DNA of 64,000 bases from Clostridium thailandense (GTDB lineage: Bacteria > Bacillota > Clostridia > Clostridiales > Clostridiaceae), in NCBI RefSeq assembly GCF_019207025.1, contig NZ_JAEEGC010000014.1, positions 31,701 to 95,700 on the forward strand, given 5' to 3'. Numbering within the stretch: position 1 is the first letter of the stretch; each line of letters starts with the position of its first letter. The position numbers and the translations under genes are program-made. The notes under the pieces are model-generated. The model was not told the origin of the DNA and did no database searches. It saw only the letters and a program-made list of their open reading frames with translations. Positions 7,914 through 18,674 of this stretch are shown here, one piece after another.

Positions 7914-8807
7914 ATGAAGGAAAGGACTTTATGGCAAAAATTAAAGAGCGAATATATAGGAAGAGGATTTGCTTTATTATGCGGTTTATTAATAATAATT
8001 TTAACTATTAGTATAATAGCTTTTGTGGCATCAAAGGGATTGAGTACCTTTATTAAGCATGGATATTCGCTAACAGACTTTTTGTTTGGATCACAGTGGA
8101 GCCCTGACAGCGATAAGCCTAAATTAGGCGCCCTTATATTTATTACAGGTTCTACCCTTGTTTCTATAGGAGCTGTGATTATAAGTGCTCCTATAAGTAT
8201 CGCATTAGCAATATTTATAAACTATATATCTCCTGATATTGGAACAAAAGTACTTCAACCTGCACTGGAATTATTTGTTGGAATTCCGTCAGTAGTATAT
8301 GGTTGGATTGGATTTAGTGTGTTATTGCCATTTATAAAAAAAGGATTTGGAGGAATAGGTTTTAGTTTAATAGCAGGTATATTAGTTTTAAGTATAATGA
8401 TACTTCCAACTATAGCGAGTATATCTGCGGATGCGGTTAGAGTAGTTCCTAAAAGTTATTTAGAAGCTTCTTATGGATTAGGATCAACAAGATGGCAGAC
8501 AATAAGTAAGGTTATAGTGCCAGCAGCTAAAAATGGAATTTTAACGGGCGTAGTTTTAGGCCTTGCCAGGGCATTTGGTGAAGCTTTAGCAGTGCAAATG
8601 GTTATAGGAAATTCAGTAAAGTTTGCTAAAAACTTATTAAGTCCTACAACTACGTTAACAAGCATTATTACTATGGATATGGGAAATACAGTAGGAGGAA
8701 CAGCATGGAATGACGCTTTATGGTCTCTTGCATTATTACTGCTAATTATATCATTCATATTCATATTAATAATAAGAGCTATCGGAAAAAGAGGTGATAT
8801 TAAATAA
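7914..8807 (+). CDS. pstC: Phosphate ABC transporter permease PstC
   Basis: Integral membrane permease of the phosphate importer, 297 residues with about six transmembrane segments. The cytoplasmic loop with EASYGLGSTRWQTISKVIVPAA is the EAA motif that contacts the PstB ATPase. Located after pstS and overlapping pstA by one base (stop TAA / start ATG, 8805-8809), consistent with translational coupling. GTTGGTAAT before the ATG gives a modest ribosome site. Confidence 0.95.
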   Translation: MKERTLWQKLKSEYIGRGFALLCGLLIIILTISIIAFVASKGLSTFIKHGYSLTDFLFGSQWSPDSDKPKLGALIFITGSTLVSIGAVIISAPISIALAIFINYISPDIGTKVLQPALELFVGIPSVVYGWIGFSVLLPFIKKGFGGIGFSLIAGILVLSIMILPTIASISADAVRVVPKSYLEASYGLGSTRWQTISKVIVPAAKNGILTGVVLGLARAFGEALAVQMVIGNSVKFAKNLLSPTTTLTSIITMDMGNTVGGTAWNDALWSLALLLLIISFIFILIIRAIGKRGDIK

Positions 8808-9694
8808 TGAATGCTAAGTTAAAGGACAAAATATGGACTATTATTCTATATATTATATCTGGACTTGTAGTAGCTCTTCTAGTGTTCTTAATTGGATATA
8901 TATTGTTTAAAGGAGGAGACTGTTTAAAGCCATCCTTCTTATTCGGAAATCCAAAAATTGGAGAAGCTGGTGGAGGAATTGGACCTCAACTCTTTAATTC
9001 TTTCTATATGCTAATTATCTCTTTGATTATAACAATACCTTTTGGAGTTGGAGCAGGAATATACTTAGCTGAATATGCAAAGGAAGGGTTTTTGCTAAGA
9101 TTTATAAGGTTATGTATAGAGACTATGGCATCTTTGCCATCTATAGTTGTTGGTTTATTTGGTCTTTTGGTATTTGTTGACATGACTAAATGGGGATTTA
9201 CTTTACTTTCAGGTGCGCTGGCTATAACGGTTCTAAACTTACCGGCACTTACAAGAGTAAGTGAAAATGCTATAAAAGAGGCTGGAAAACCAGTTAAAGA
9301 AGCGAGCTTAGGACTTGGGGCAACGCAGTGGCAAACTATTACAAAGGTTATCCTTCCTTCAGCTATTCCTCAAATTTTAACGGGAGTAATACTTGCAGCT
9401 GGAAGAATATTTGGTGAAGCTGCAGCTTTACTTTATACGGCAGGTATGAGTGCGCCAATACTTCATTTCAATAATTTTAGTTTAGTTGAGAAAACATCAC
9501 CCTTTAGTGTTATGAGACCTGCAGAGACTTTAGCTGTTTATATATGGAAACTAAATTCGGAAGGAATGGTTCCAGATGCTGCACAAATAGCTAATAGAGC
9601 ATCAGCTGTTTTGATTATAATGGTATTAGTATTTAACATATCTGCTAGAATATTCGGTAAAAAAATATATCAACTATATGCAGGTAAGAAATAA
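8807..9694 (+). CDS. pstA: Phosphate ABC transporter permease PstA
   Basis: Second permease subunit of the phosphate importer, 295 residues, about six membrane helices. Its EAA loop reads EASLGLGATQWQTITKVILPSA, and the helix FGVGAGIYLAEYA is typical of PstA. It overlaps pstC and is followed by pstB after 12 nt, so the three are one translational unit. Confidence 0.95.
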   Translation: MNAKLKDKIWTIILYIISGLVVALLVFLIGYILFKGGDCLKPSFLFGNPKIGEAGGGIGPQLFNSFYMLIISLIITIPFGVGAGIYLAEYAKEGFLLRFIRLCIETMASLPSIVVGLFGLLVFVDMTKWGFTLLSGALAITVLNLPALTRVSENAIKEAGKPVKEASLGLGATQWQTITKVILPSAIPQILTGVILAAGRIFGEAAALLYTAGMSAPILHFNNFSLVEKTSPFSVMRPAETLAVYIWKLNSEGMVPDAAQIANRASAVLIIMVLVFNISARIFGKKIYQLYAGKK

Positions 9695-9706
9695 GGAGGA
9701 AGCTAT

Positions 9707-10456
9707 ATGGGCATAATGCAAACTAATAATCTTGACTTATATTATGGAAATACTCAAGCTTTAAAAAAGATTAATTTGGATATAGAAAAAAACGCAGTTA
9801 CGGCTTTAATAGGTCCATCAGGATGCGGAAAGTCAACTTTTTTAAGAACTCTTAATAGAATGAACGACTTGATTGAATCTGTAAAAATAGAAGGAGAAGT
9901 TTTTTTTGAAGGTCAAGATATATATAAAGATTGTGATGTTATAGAGTTAAGAAAGAGAGTAGGTATGGTTTTTCAAAAGCCTAATCCATTTCCAATGTCA
10001 ATATATGATAACATAGCATATGGTCCTAGAATTCATGGAATAAAAGATAAAAGCAAATTAGATGCATTAGTGGAAAATAGTTTAAAAGGCGCTGCACTTT
10101 GGGAGGAAGTTAACGACAGATTAAATAAAAGTGCATTAGGACTTTCAGGAGGACAACAGCAAAGATTATGTATAGCAAGAACTCTTGCTGTAGAACCAGA
10201 AGTATTACTTATGGATGAGCCGACTTCAGCATTAGATCCAATTTCTACTTTAAAAATAGAGGAATTAATGGATGAGTTAAAGAAAAAATATACAATAATA
10301 ATTGTTACACATAATATGCAGCAAGCAGGTAGAATATCGGATTATACAGCTTTTTTCTTAAATGGTGAAATTGTAGAAGATGGAAAGACAGAAGGTATTT
10401 TCTATAAGCCTAAGGATAAGAGAACAGAAGATTATATAACTGGAAGATTTGGATAG
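9707..10456 (+). CDS. pstB: Phosphate ABC transporter ATPase PstB
   Basis: ATP-binding subunit that drives phosphate import. Walker [11 protein letters not shown]-loop [10 protein letters not shown], signature LSGGQQQR, Walker [14 protein letters not shown] and the switch His in VTHNMQQA are all present. 249 residues, normal for PstB. AAGGAGGAAGC precedes the ATG. phoU follows in the same operon. Confidence 0.97.
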   Translation: MGIMQTNNLDLYYGNTQALKKINLDIEKNAVTALIGPSGCGKSTFLRTLNRMNDLIESVKIEGEVFFEGQDIYKDCDVIELRKRVGMVFQKPNPFPMSIYDNIAYGPRIHGIKDKSKLDALVENSLKGAALWEEVNDRLNKSALGLSGGQQQRLCIARTLAVEPEVLLMDEPTSALDPISTLKIEELMDELKKKYTIIIVTHNMQQAGRISDYTAFFLNGEIVEDGKTEGIFYKPKDKRTEDYITGRFG

Positions 10457-10523
10457 AATATTAGTTAAATACTATAAAATATATGGTAATATAGATATAG
10501 TATTCGATAAAAGAGGTGATATT

Positions 10524-11180
10524 ATGACAAGAACAGGTTTTGATTTAGCATTAGAGGAATTGCACAATGATTTATTAAGAATGGGAAGTATAGTAGAAAA
10601 ACAAATACATCAATGCATGGAAGCTTTAGTTAAACAAGATGAGGAACTGGCACAGCAAATTATTAAAAATGATGATTTGGTAGATAAACTTAATAGAGAT
10701 ATTGAGGATAAATGTATCAAACTAACAGCTAAAGAGCAGCCGCTTGCTAGAGATTTAAGAACTATATTTACTACTACTAAATTAGTTACAGACCTTGAAA
10801 GGATGGCAGATTATGCAGTTGATATAGCGAAAATAACCTTAAGACTAAAAAATGAGAAATATATTAAAGAACTAATAGATATTCCTAAGATGGCTGTAAT
10901 GGTTAACTCTATGATAAAAAGTTCCTTGGATGCTTATGTTGCAGCAGATGTAGAGAATGCATATGCAGCATGTAAATTAGATGACGAAATAGATGAGTTA
11001 TATAAGAATATTTTCAATGAACTTTTAACGATAGCATCAAAAGATTTAAAAAATGTCAATCAGATAACTCAACTTTTATTTGTATGTAAATACTTAGAGA
11101 GAATTGCAGACCATGCAACTAATATATGTGAATGGACTATATATTTAGTAACTGGTGAACAAAAAGATCTTAATGAATAA
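10524..11180 (+). CDS. phoU: Phosphate signalling protein PhoU
   Basis: Cytoplasmic three-helix-bundle protein that links Pst transporter state to PhoR. Start ATG 10524 has AAGAGGTGA in front; a longer frame from 10449 would overlap pstB and lacks a ribosome site. The two PhoU repeats are seen with metal-binding motifs KLVTDLERMADYAVDIA and CKYLERIADHATNI. 218 residues. A terminator ends the pst-phoU operon. Confidence 0.95.
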   Translation: MTRTGFDLALEELHNDLLRMGSIVEKQIHQCMEALVKQDEELAQQIIKNDDLVDKLNRDIEDKCIKLTAKEQPLARDLRTIFTTTKLVTDLERMADYAVDIAKITLRLKNEKYIKELIDIPKMAVMVNSMIKSSLDAYVAADVENAYAACKLDDEIDELYKNIFNELLTIASKDLKNVNQITQLLFVCKYLERIADHATNICEWTIYLVTGEQKDLNE

Positions 11181-11187
11181 GTAAATT

Positions 11188-11221
11188 AAAAGTCAGTTTT
11201 GAAAAAAACTGACTTTTTTAT
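11188..11221 (+). terminator. Intrinsic terminator of the pst-phoU operon
   Basis: AAAAGTCAGTTTT pairs with AAAACTGACTTTT around a short loop, followed by TTTTTTATTT. Confidence 0.9.
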
Positions 11222-11459
11222 TTGAAAAAATATAGAAAAAAACAATACATAAATTAAAGAAAATAATAAAAAAAATTAAAAGGTACTAATTTTAAGTGAT
11301 ATTTTGTCAAAAAAGGTTATAAAATAATACATTTTATTATTTTATGAAATGTATAACGTTTACATAAATGGCGAATGTTAAAATTATATTTTACTTTAGT
11401 TAATTTTATGTTATACTTTATAAGGTCGAATATATAATTTCAACATTAGGAGGTATAAA

Positions 11460-12083
11460 ATGTTTAACTTAACTCCAAAAGAAGACAAATTTTATGATTA
11501 TTTTATCGATGTTGCAAAAATTGCGTATAAGGCGTCTAATATGCTTGTGGAATTTCTGAAAGATTTGGATAACTCAGAAGAGAATCTCAAGAAACTTAAG
11601 GATATCGAGCATGAGGGAGATAAAAAACAACATGAGATACTAGAACAATTAAATAAGACCTTTATAACACCTTTTGACAGAGAAGATATTTATGTTATTG
11701 CAAAAGATATGGATGATGTCATAGACCTAATAGAATCAGCGGCGAGTAGATTTGTTATGCTTAATGTAAGTAATTGTACAAAAGAGGCTGAGATGCTAAG
11801 TGAAATGATAGTTAAATGTTGTGAAGAGTTAATAACATTAATGGAAGAGTTCAAAAACATGAAAACTAGCAAAGAATTACCTAAAAAAATTATAGAAATT
11901 AACAGACTAGAAGAAGACGGTGATAAGGTTTCAAGAAAGGCCATAATGGATCTATTTAGAAGCGATATCGAAGTTATTGAAGTAATTAAATGGAGAGAGA
12001 TTTATCAATATCTTGAAGATACATTAGATGCTTGTGAAGATTTAGCTAATGTTGTAGAAGGAGTAGTAATGAAAAATGCTTAG
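11460..12083 (+). CDS. DUF47/PhoU-like Pit accessory protein
   Basis: DUF47 family (TIGR00153) helical protein related to PhoU, 207 residues, with acidic motifs (LKDIEHEGDKKQHEI, EINRLEEDGDKVSRKAI) that bind metal in this superfamily. It overlaps the following pit gene by 8 nt, the usual DUF47-pit pairing, where the protein is thought to modulate phosphate uptake. AGGAGG at a good distance from the ATG. It is separated from pst-phoU by a terminator and a 239-nt AT-rich leader. Confidence 0.92.
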   Translation: MFNLTPKEDKFYDYFIDVAKIAYKASNMLVEFLKDLDNSEENLKKLKDIEHEGDKKQHEILEQLNKTFITPFDREDIYVIAKDMDDVIDLIESAASRFVMLNVSNCTKEAEMLSEMIVKCCEELITLMEEFKNMKTSKELPKKIIEINRLEEDGDKVSRKAIMDLFRSDIEVIEVIKWREIYQYLEDTLDACEDLANVVEGVVMKNA

Positions 12084-13080
12084 TAGTACTATTGTTATAA
12101 CTGCTGTTATAGTTGTAGTAGCATTGGTTTTTGACTTTATTAATGGTTTTCATGACAGTGCTAACGCTATAGCATGTTCTGTATCAACTAGAGTATTGAC
12201 CTTAAAGCAGGCTGTATTTATGTCTGCAATAATGAACTTTGCTGGAGCATTCATGAATGTAAAAGTTGCTAAAACTATTGGAAGTGGAATTGTAGATCCT
12301 AATCATATAGTTTTAAAGGTTATAGTAGCTGCTTTACTAGGTGCAATAATATGGAACATAATAACCTGGTATTTTGGAATACCAAGTAGTTCTTCTCATG
12401 CCCTAATTGGTGGGTTGATTGGTTCAGCCGTAGTGTTTAACCATTCTTTTACTATAGTTAACTGGGCTAGTTTATTCTGGAAGGTTATACTTTGGCTTAT
12501 ATTGTCACCAGTAATCGGATTTATTATAGGTTTTATACTTATGAGTATTATAAATGGAATATTAAATGTTAAAAGTGCAAGACCGTCAACTGTTACAAAG
12601 ATTTTTTCAAAAGCTCAAATATTTTCAGCTATGCTTATAGCATTAAATCATGGTGGTAATGATGCACAAAAATCAATGGGTATTATCACAATGGCTCTTG
12701 TTAGCGGAGGTATGATACCTCAGTTTGCTGTTCCGACTTGGGTTAAGATTTGTTGTGCCTTAGCTATGGCGCTTGGAACAAGTCTTGGTGGTAAGAAGAT
12801 TATTAAAACTATGGGTTCAAGAATGGCTAAGATTGCTCCGGTTAATGGTTTTACTGCAGAAATAGGAGCATCAGCGGTAATTTTTAGTGCAACAATGTTC
12901 AATGCGCCAGTAAGTACAACTCATATAATTACTGGGTCTATAATGGGAGTTGGGGCTTCAAAAAGACTTTCAGCAGTAAGATGGGCTGTAGCTAAAGAAA
13001 TTGTAACAGCTTGGGTGCTTACTATACCAATATCAGCGCTAGTTGCAGGCGGGATTTTAGTTGTTTTAAATTTAATATAG
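12076..13080 (+). CDS. pit: Low-affinity inorganic phosphate transporter, PiT family
   Basis: Membrane carrier that takes up metal-phosphate using ion gradients; 334 residues with about ten helices. The duplicated PiT signature is visible: FDFINGFHDSANAIA near the N-terminus and ALNHGGNDAQKSMGI in the second half, with PSSSSHALIGGLIGSA. It is translationally coupled to the DUF47 gene. Together with pstSCAB this gives the cell a high- and a low-affinity phosphate route side by side. Confidence 0.94.
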   Translation: MLSSTIVITAVIVVVALVFDFINGFHDSANAIACSVSTRVLTLKQAVFMSAIMNFAGAFMNVKVAKTIGSGIVDPNHIVLKVIVAALLGAIIWNIITWYFGIPSSSSHALIGGLIGSAVVFNHSFTIVNWASLFWKVILWLILSPVIGFIIGFILMSIINGILNVKSARPSTVTKIFSKAQIFSAMLIALNHGGNDAQKSMGIITMALVSGGMIPQFAVPTWVKICCALAMALGTSLGGKKIIKTMGSRMAKIAPVNGFTAEIGASAVIFSATMFNAPVSTTHIITGSIMGVGASKRLSAVRWAVAKEIVTAWVLTIPISALVAGGILVVLNLI

Positions 13081-13090
13081 TTTTATGACG

Positions 13091-13122
13091 AAAACTCTTC
13101 TGATTTTTAGAAGGGTTTTTTA
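13091..13122 (+). terminator. Intrinsic terminator after pit
   Basis: AAAACTCTTCT (13091-13101) pairs with AGAAGGGTTTT (13109-13119; one G-T pair), followed by a T-run. Confidence 0.85.
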
Positions 13123-13240
13123 TTATGCATTGACTAAATAAGCATATTAAGGTAATATTACTAAATGTAATATAGCGTCAGTATATAAGTTTTTATAGTC
13201 TATTTGTTAATAGCTGATTGTTATTAAAGGGGTTGAATAT

Positions 13241-14575
13241 ATGAAAAATGAAATTTCAGTAATAGAAATAGGAAGCATTGCAGAAGAAATGGAAATAGAA
13301 ATTGGAGATTGTCTATTAAGTATTAATGGAAAAGCTGTTGAGGATATTATTGATTATAAGTATTTAATTTGTGATGAATATGTTAACATAGAAGTACAGA
13401 AAAAAAATGGAGAGATATGGGAGCTTGAGATAGAAAAAGAATATGATGAGGATTTAGGAGTACAGTTTAAGGATGCTATATTGGATAAACCTAAAAGTTG
13501 TCATAATAAATGTATTTTTTGCTTTATTGATCAGTTACCAAAAGGAATGAGAGAAACTCTTTATTTCAAAGATGATGATTCTAGGTTAGCTTTTCTTCAA
13601 GGCAATTTTGTAACTTTAACCAACATGAGTGAAGATGACATAGATAGAATAGTAAAGTATAAAATAAGTCCTATAAATGTTTCAGTACATACTACCAATC
13701 CAGAGCTTAGAATTAAAATGCTAAATAACAAATTTGCAGGTAGAGTATATGACATATTAAAAAGAATGGCAAGTGCAGGTATTAAAATAAATTGCCAAAT
13801 AGTCTTATGCCCAGGAATAAATGATAACAATGAATTAGAGAAAACTATTGGAGATTTATATAAGTTATATCCTAATGTGGAAAACTTAGCAGTAGTCCCT
13901 GTAGGTGCAACTAAATTTAGAGAAGGACTTTATAATATAGATTTATACAATAAGGAAACAGCATCTAAACAGTTGAATCTAGTGTCTAAATTGCAAGAAA
14001 AATATGTAAAAGAAATAGGAGTTCCTTTTGTAAGAATGTCAGATGAATTCTACATTTTAGCACAAGAAAAGATCCCTAACAGTGAATTCTATGATGGCTT
14101 CAAGCAGCTGGAAGATGGTGTTGGAGTAACAAGAATTTTTAGGGATAATATAAAAGAGTCTGTTATAGATTTGAAAAAAAATATAGAAAGCTCTTTTACA
14201 ATAGTAACAGGAGAACTAGCTTACAATGAAGTTGAAAAAGCCGCTAATATTATAATGGAAGTAAACTCTAAAGTAAGAATAAATGTAGAGAAAATAATTA
14301 ATAATTTTTTTGGTGAAACTATAACAGTAGCTGGTCTTATAACAGCCACTGATATAATTGAACAGTTAAGAGGAAAAGAATTAGGAAATTATATTATAAT
14401 TCCAGATTGTATGATTAGAAAAGGATATGAATTAGCTTCAGATATAGAGAAAGTATTTTTAGATAATGTTACTGTTGATGAATTAGGAAAAACTTTAAAA
14501 AGAAAAATATTACTATGTGATTATACTGGAGAAGATTTAATAAGTATAATAAATAAACACTGCGAGGAGGTATAA
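13241..14575 (+). CDS. DUF512 family protein with PDZ and radical SAM-like domain
   Basis: 444-residue protein. N-terminal PDZ-like segment (IAEEMEIEIGDCLLSINGKAV), then a radical SAM-like cluster motif CHNKCIFCF (CxxxCxxC) followed by IDQLPKGMRETLYFKDDD, and a C-terminal DUF512 domain. This conserved clostridial gene commonly precedes der. The function is not established. It is 3 nt from der and probably co-transcribed. AAGGGG-TTG precedes the ATG. Confidence 0.85.
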   Translation: MKNEISVIEIGSIAEEMEIEIGDCLLSINGKAVEDIIDYKYLICDEYVNIEVQKKNGEIWELEIEKEYDEDLGVQFKDAILDKPKSCHNKCIFCFIDQLPKGMRETLYFKDDDSRLAFLQGNFVTLTNMSEDDIDRIVKYKISPINVSVHTTNPELRIKMLNNKFAGRVYDILKRMASAGIKINCQIVLCPGINDNNELEKTIGDLYKLYPNVENLAVVPVGATKFREGLYNIDLYNKETASKQLNLVSKLQEKYVKEIGVPFVRMSDEFYILAQEKIPNSEFYDGFKQLEDGVGVTRIFRDNIKESVIDLKKNIESSFTIVTGELAYNEVEKAANIIMEVNSKVRINVEKIINNFFGETITVAGLITATDIIEQLRGKELGNYIIIPDCMIRKGYELASDIEKVFLDNVTVDELGKTLKRKILLCDYTGEDLISIINKHCEEV

Positions 14576-14578
14576 AAT

Positions 14579-15895
14579 ATGGGAAAACCAATAGTTGCAA
14601 TAGTTGGAAGACCTAATGTAGGAAAATCTACATTATTTAATAAATTAGCAGGACACAGAATATCTATAGTGGAGGACACTCCTGGAGTAACTAGAGATAG
14701 AGTTTATGCACAAGCTGAGTGGCTTAAATATAATTTTACAATAATTGATACAGGTGGTATTGAACCAGAAAGTAATGACATTATTATTTCACAAATGAGG
14801 AGGCAAGCACAAATTGCTATAGAAACTGCTGATGTAATAGTATTTATAGTAGATGGTAAAGAAGGTCTTACAGCAGCAGATAGAGAAGTGGCACAAATGC
14901 TTAGAAAAAGCAAAAAACCAATAGTGCTTGTTGTAAATAAGGTTGATAGTTTAAAAGAAGAGGATAATGCATATGAATTCTATAATTTAGGAATAGGTGA
15001 GCCTATAACTATATCTGCATCACAAGGTCTTGGACTAGGGGATATGCTTGATAGAATAGTAGAGAACTTTGATGAAGCTGCCCTCGAAGAGGAAGAAGAT
15101 GAATATATAAGAATAGCTTTTGTTGGAAAACCAAATGTTGGTAAGTCTTCTCTTATTAATAGACTTCTAGGAGAAGATAGAGTCATTGTAAGTGACATAC
15201 CGGGAACTACCAGAGATGCTATCGATAGCTATTTAGAGACAGAGGCAGGAAAGTTTATACTAGTAGATACAGCTGGATTAAGAAGAAAAAGTAAGGTTAA
15301 AGAGGAAATAGAAAGATACAGTGTTATAAGAACCTATACTGCTATTGAAAGGGCAGATGTGTGTATATTAATGCTGGATGCAACTCATGGAGTTACTGAA
15401 CAAGATGAGAAAATTATTGGGTATGCTCATGAGATGAATAAAGCTATAATAGTAATTGTAAACAAATGGGATCTTGTGGAAAAAGACACCAAAACTATGG
15501 ATGAGTATAAAAAAATGATTAAAACAAATTTATCTTTTATGCCTTATGCAAATTATTTGTTTATATCAGCCAAGACAGGTCAAAGAGTACAGAAGGTTTT
15601 TGATGCTGTTAAGACTTGCTATGAAAGCTACACAAAGAGAATAAAAACAGGTGTCTTAAATGATGTTATAAGTAAGGTTGTAATGATGAAGGAACCACCA
15701 ATTGTTGGAACAAAAAGACTTAAAATTTACTATGTAACTCAAACTGGAGTAAAACCACCTACCTTCGTGTTTTTTGTAAATGATCAAACTTGTATTCATT
15801 TTTCTTATGAGAGATATTTAGAAAATCAGTTAAGGGAGAATTTTGATTTTACAGGGACAGGTATAAAATTGGAGTTTAGAGAAAGGAAGGAATAG
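14579..15895 (+). CDS. der: Ribosome assembly GTPase Der (EngA)
   Basis: Tandem-GTPase that assists 50S subunit assembly; 438 residues. Two G domains are visible, each with G1 ([24 protein letters not shown]), G3 (DTGG; DTAG) and G4 (NKVD; NKWD), then the C-terminal KH-like domain. AGGAGG precedes the start. It lies between DUF512 and gpsA in a tight cluster. Confidence 0.98.
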   Translation: MGKPIVAIVGRPNVGKSTLFNKLAGHRISIVEDTPGVTRDRVYAQAEWLKYNFTIIDTGGIEPESNDIIISQMRRQAQIAIETADVIVFIVDGKEGLTAADREVAQMLRKSKKPIVLVVNKVDSLKEEDNAYEFYNLGIGEPITISASQGLGLGDMLDRIVENFDEAALEEEEDEYIRIAFVGKPNVGKSSLINRLLGEDRVIVSDIPGTTRDAIDSYLETEAGKFILVDTAGLRRKSKVKEEIERYSVIRTYTAIERADVCILMLDATHGVTEQDEKIIGYAHEMNKAIIVIVNKWDLVEKDTKTMDEYKKMIKTNLSFMPYANYLFISAKTGQRVQKVFDAVKTCYESYTKRIKTGVLNDVISKVVMMKEPPIVGTKRLKIYYVTQTGVKPPTFVFFVNDQTCIHFSYERYLENQLRENFDFTGTGIKLEFRERKE

Positions 15896-15898
15896 TCT

Positions 15899-16897
15899 AT
15901 GTGCCTAGGAGTTACTTTTTTAGGCGGAGGAAGTTTTGGAACAGCCTTAGCTGTGATGCTTGTGAAAAAAGGAATTCAAACTAAAGTTTGGGATAGAAAA
16001 AAAGAAGTAGTAGATGATATTAATATAAAGAGAGAAAACATAAAATATTTGCATGGCACAGTAATTCCATTTGGATTAGAAGCCTTTGAGGATATAAATG
16101 AGTCCATTTCAGGTAGCAGTTATATTGTGTTATCTGTTCCTTCTCATGCTGTAAGGCAAATATGTAGAAAAGCGAAAAGTTTTATTAATGATAATCAAAT
16201 AATAATAAGTATAGCTAAAGGTATAGAAGAAGAGAGTAAAAAGAGACTTTCACAGGTTATTAAAGAAGAATTACCACACAATCCTATAGTAATATTATCA
16301 GGTCCAAGTCATGCTGAAGAAGTTGCTCAAGATATACCAACTACTGTTGTAGTAACCTCTGAAAACATGAAATATGCGGAAAAAGTACAGGATTTGTTTA
16401 TGACGAACAAATTTAGAGTATACACCAATGAAGATATAATAGGCGTGGAGATTGGTGGAGCCGTTAAAAATATAATTGCTCTTGCGGCAGGAGTGTCAGA
16501 TGGTATTGGCTATGGAGATAACACAAAGGCTGCTCTTATGACTAGAGGAATGAGTGAAATTGTAAGAATAGGAACAAGTCTTGGTGGAAAACCAGAAACG
16601 TTTTCAGGTCTTACTGGTATGGGAGACTTAATTGTTACCTGTACTAGTATGCATAGTAGGAATAGAAGAGCTGGAATATTAATAGGAAAAGGAGCAACTG
16701 TTGAAGAGGCTGTAGAAGAAATTGGTATGGTGGTAGAAGGGATAAAGGCATGCAAAGCTTTTTATGATCTTAAAGAAGAGTTGAGAGTTTCTATGCCAAT
16801 TACAGATATTTTATATAAGGTGCTATTTGAGAAGAAAGATTGTAAATATGGTGTCTATGAATTAATGACAAGAGATAAAAAACACGAAGGTTATTAG
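15899..16897 (+). CDS. gpsA: Glycerol-3-phosphate dehydrogenase [NAD(P)+]
   Basis: Makes sn-glycerol 3-phosphate from dihydroxyacetone phosphate for phospholipid synthesis. Rossmann motif [17 protein letters not shown] at the N-terminus, catalytic-domain segments [30 protein letters not shown] and [12 protein letters not shown]. 332 residues, typical length. AAGGAAGG precedes the ATG, 3 nt after der. Confidence 0.97.
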   Translation: MCLGVTFLGGGSFGTALAVMLVKKGIQTKVWDRKKEVVDDINIKRENIKYLHGTVIPFGLEAFEDINESISGSSYIVLSVPSHAVRQICRKAKSFINDNQIIISIAKGIEEESKKRLSQVIKEELPHNPIVILSGPSHAEEVAQDIPTTVVVTSENMKYAEKVQDLFMTNKFRVYTNEDIIGVEIGGAVKNIIALAAGVSDGIGYGDNTKAALMTRGMSEIVRIGTSLGGKPETFSGLTGMGDLIVTCTSMHSRNRRAGILIGKGATVEEAVEEIGMVVEGIKACKAFYDLKEELRVSMPITDILYKVLFEKKDCKYGVYELMTRDKKHEGY

Positions 16898-17046
16898 TAA
16901 TAAGGAGTGTCTAGCGATATTTTGAAATATTTGCTAAATGCTCTTTATTATTTTTTAACCTCAAATTTTTATTTCATTTTAGTAATATTGTTTGTATATA
17001 ACCAATATATATATACTGTTAATATTAGATTACTGGGGGGAATATT

Positions 17047-18525
17047 TTGGAGAACTTTGATATATACAAAGATATTGCAGAAAGAACACAAGGAGATATT
17101 TACGTAGGGGTGGTGGGGCCTGTAAGAACTGGTAAATCTACCTTTATAAAAAGATTTATGGAGCTTATGGTACTGCCTAATATTGAGAATGGTTATAAAA
17201 AGCAAAGAGCTAAAGATGAACTACCTCAAAGCGCATCAGGAAAATCGATTCATACGACAGAACCTAAATTTGTACCTAATGAGGCTGTAGAGGTAAGTTT
17301 GAATGAAAATACTAAATTTAAAGTAAGAATGGTAGATTGTGTAGGATATATCGTTAAAAATGCATTAGGATATATGGAAGGCGAAAATACAAAAATGGTA
17401 ACTACACCATGGTATGATTACGAAATTCCTTTTGAAGAAGCTGCAGAAATTGGAACGAAAAAGGTTATAAATGAGCATTCGACAATAGGATTAGTAATAA
17501 CTACAGATGGGTCAATTACAGACATAAGTAGAGAAGATTACGTAGAAGCTGAAGAAAGAGTTGTAAATGAACTTAAGTCTATAAATAAACCATTTATAAT
17601 GATTTTAAATTCACAACAACCTTATAGCCCCGAAAGCATGAATTTGAAAAGGGATTTAGAAGAAAAATATGATATTCCTGTTCAAACAATGGATGTACTT
17701 AACATGAAAGAGGAAGATGTAACGAACGTATTCCAGAGAATACTTAAAGAATTTCCTATAAAAGAGATAAATATTGATATGCCTGAATGGATAGAAAAGT
17801 TAGAAGCAACCCATTGGTTAAAAGTAGATTTTATTGATTTAGTAAAAAATATGTGCAAGAACATATTTAAAGTTAGAGATATAGGTAAATCTTTAGAAGG
17901 CTTTGCAGATGTGGAATTCTTGGGGACATCTAGTGTTAAAGAAGTTAACATGGGAGAAGGTACTGCGAGAATAGATCTAAAACCAAAAGAAGATATGTTT
18001 TATAGGATATTAAGCGAAGTTTGCGGAAGCGAATTAAATGGAGAAAGTGACTTACTTGAAATAGTAAAGCAGATGCATAATGCAAAGATTGAATATGATA
18101 AGGTAGCAGAAGCTTTAAGAGACGTAAGAGAAACAGGATATGGATTAGTGGCTCCTCAGCTAACGGAAATGAAACTTGAGGAACCTGAAATAGTAAAACA
18201 AGGGAATAGAACGGGTATAAAATTGAAAGCTAGTGCACCTTCTCTTCACTTTATAAGAGCGGATATAGAGACTGAAGTTTCACCTATAATGGGAACTGAA
18301 AGAGAAAGTGAGGAAATGGTTAAATCTTTACTCGAGCAATTTGAAAATGATCCTTCAAAGATATGGCAAAGCAATATGTTTGGAAAGTCCTTAGAGATAC
18401 TTGTTAAAGAGGGGTTGCAGAATAAACTGTACAAGATGCCTGAAGATGTGCAGATAAAAATACAGAGAACTCTTCAAAAAATAATTAATGAAGGCAATGG
18501 AGGATTAATCTGTATTATATTATAA
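17047..18525 (+). CDS. spoIVA: Stage IV sporulation protein A (spore coat ATPase)
   Basis: Cytoskeletal ATPase that polymerises on the outer forespore membrane and anchors the coat; 492 residues, the usual length. Walker A GPVRTGKSTFIK lies at about residue 24, and sensor threonine/Walker B-like DCVGYIV follows. The start is TTG at 17047 after GGGGGG (about 17035-17040). SpoVM, which recruits SpoIVA, is also encoded in this window. The leader contains AT-rich sigma-E-like sequence, but no promoter is clear. Confidence 0.97.
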   Translation: MENFDIYKDIAERTQGDIYVGVVGPVRTGKSTFIKRFMELMVLPNIENGYKKQRAKDELPQSASGKSIHTTEPKFVPNEAVEVSLNENTKFKVRMVDCVGYIVKNALGYMEGENTKMVTTPWYDYEIPFEEAAEIGTKKVINEHSTIGLVITTDGSITDISREDYVEAEERVVNELKSINKPFIMILNSQQPYSPESMNLKRDLEEKYDIPVQTMDVLNMKEEDVTNVFQRILKEFPIKEINIDMPEWIEKLEATHWLKVDFIDLVKNMCKNIFKVRDIGKSLEGFADVEFLGTSSVKEVNMGEGTARIDLKPKEDMFYRILSEVCGSELNGESDLLEIVKQMHNAKIEYDKVAEALRDVRETGYGLVAPQLTEMKLEEPEIVKQGNRTGIKLKASAPSLHFIRADIETEVSPIMGTERESEEMVKSLLEQFENDPSKIWQSNMFGKSLEILVKEGLQNKLYKMPEDVQIKIQRTLQKIINEGNGGLICIIL

Positions 18526-18546
18526 GGTTAAACGAGAAAGTAAACC

Positions 18547-18583
18547 TATAAAGCCTATGAATTTTAAATTCATAGGCTTTATA
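18547..18583 (+). terminator. Strong hairpin, probable terminator after spoIVA
   Basis: An 18-nt arm at 18547-18564 is perfectly complementary to 18566-18583. No long T-run follows (ATAAATAAAA), so termination efficiency is uncertain. Confidence 0.6.
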
Positions 18584-18674
18584 AATAAAATTGATAAATT
18601 CTAATAAAAATTATGAAAAATGCTTAATATTAGATTATAATAGAAAGATAAGAGGTTTTAAGGAGGAGTCTTTC

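Noticed and set aside
16980..17020. Sigma-E promoter for spoIVA
   Set aside because: Only loose AT-rich matches (TAATATT and CAATATAT) with uncertain spacing; not strong enough to list.
16907..17107. 66-codon ORF between gpsA and spoIVA
   Set aside because: It overlaps the spoIVA start in another frame, lacks a convincing ribosome site and reads as random hydrophobic AT-rich sequence.
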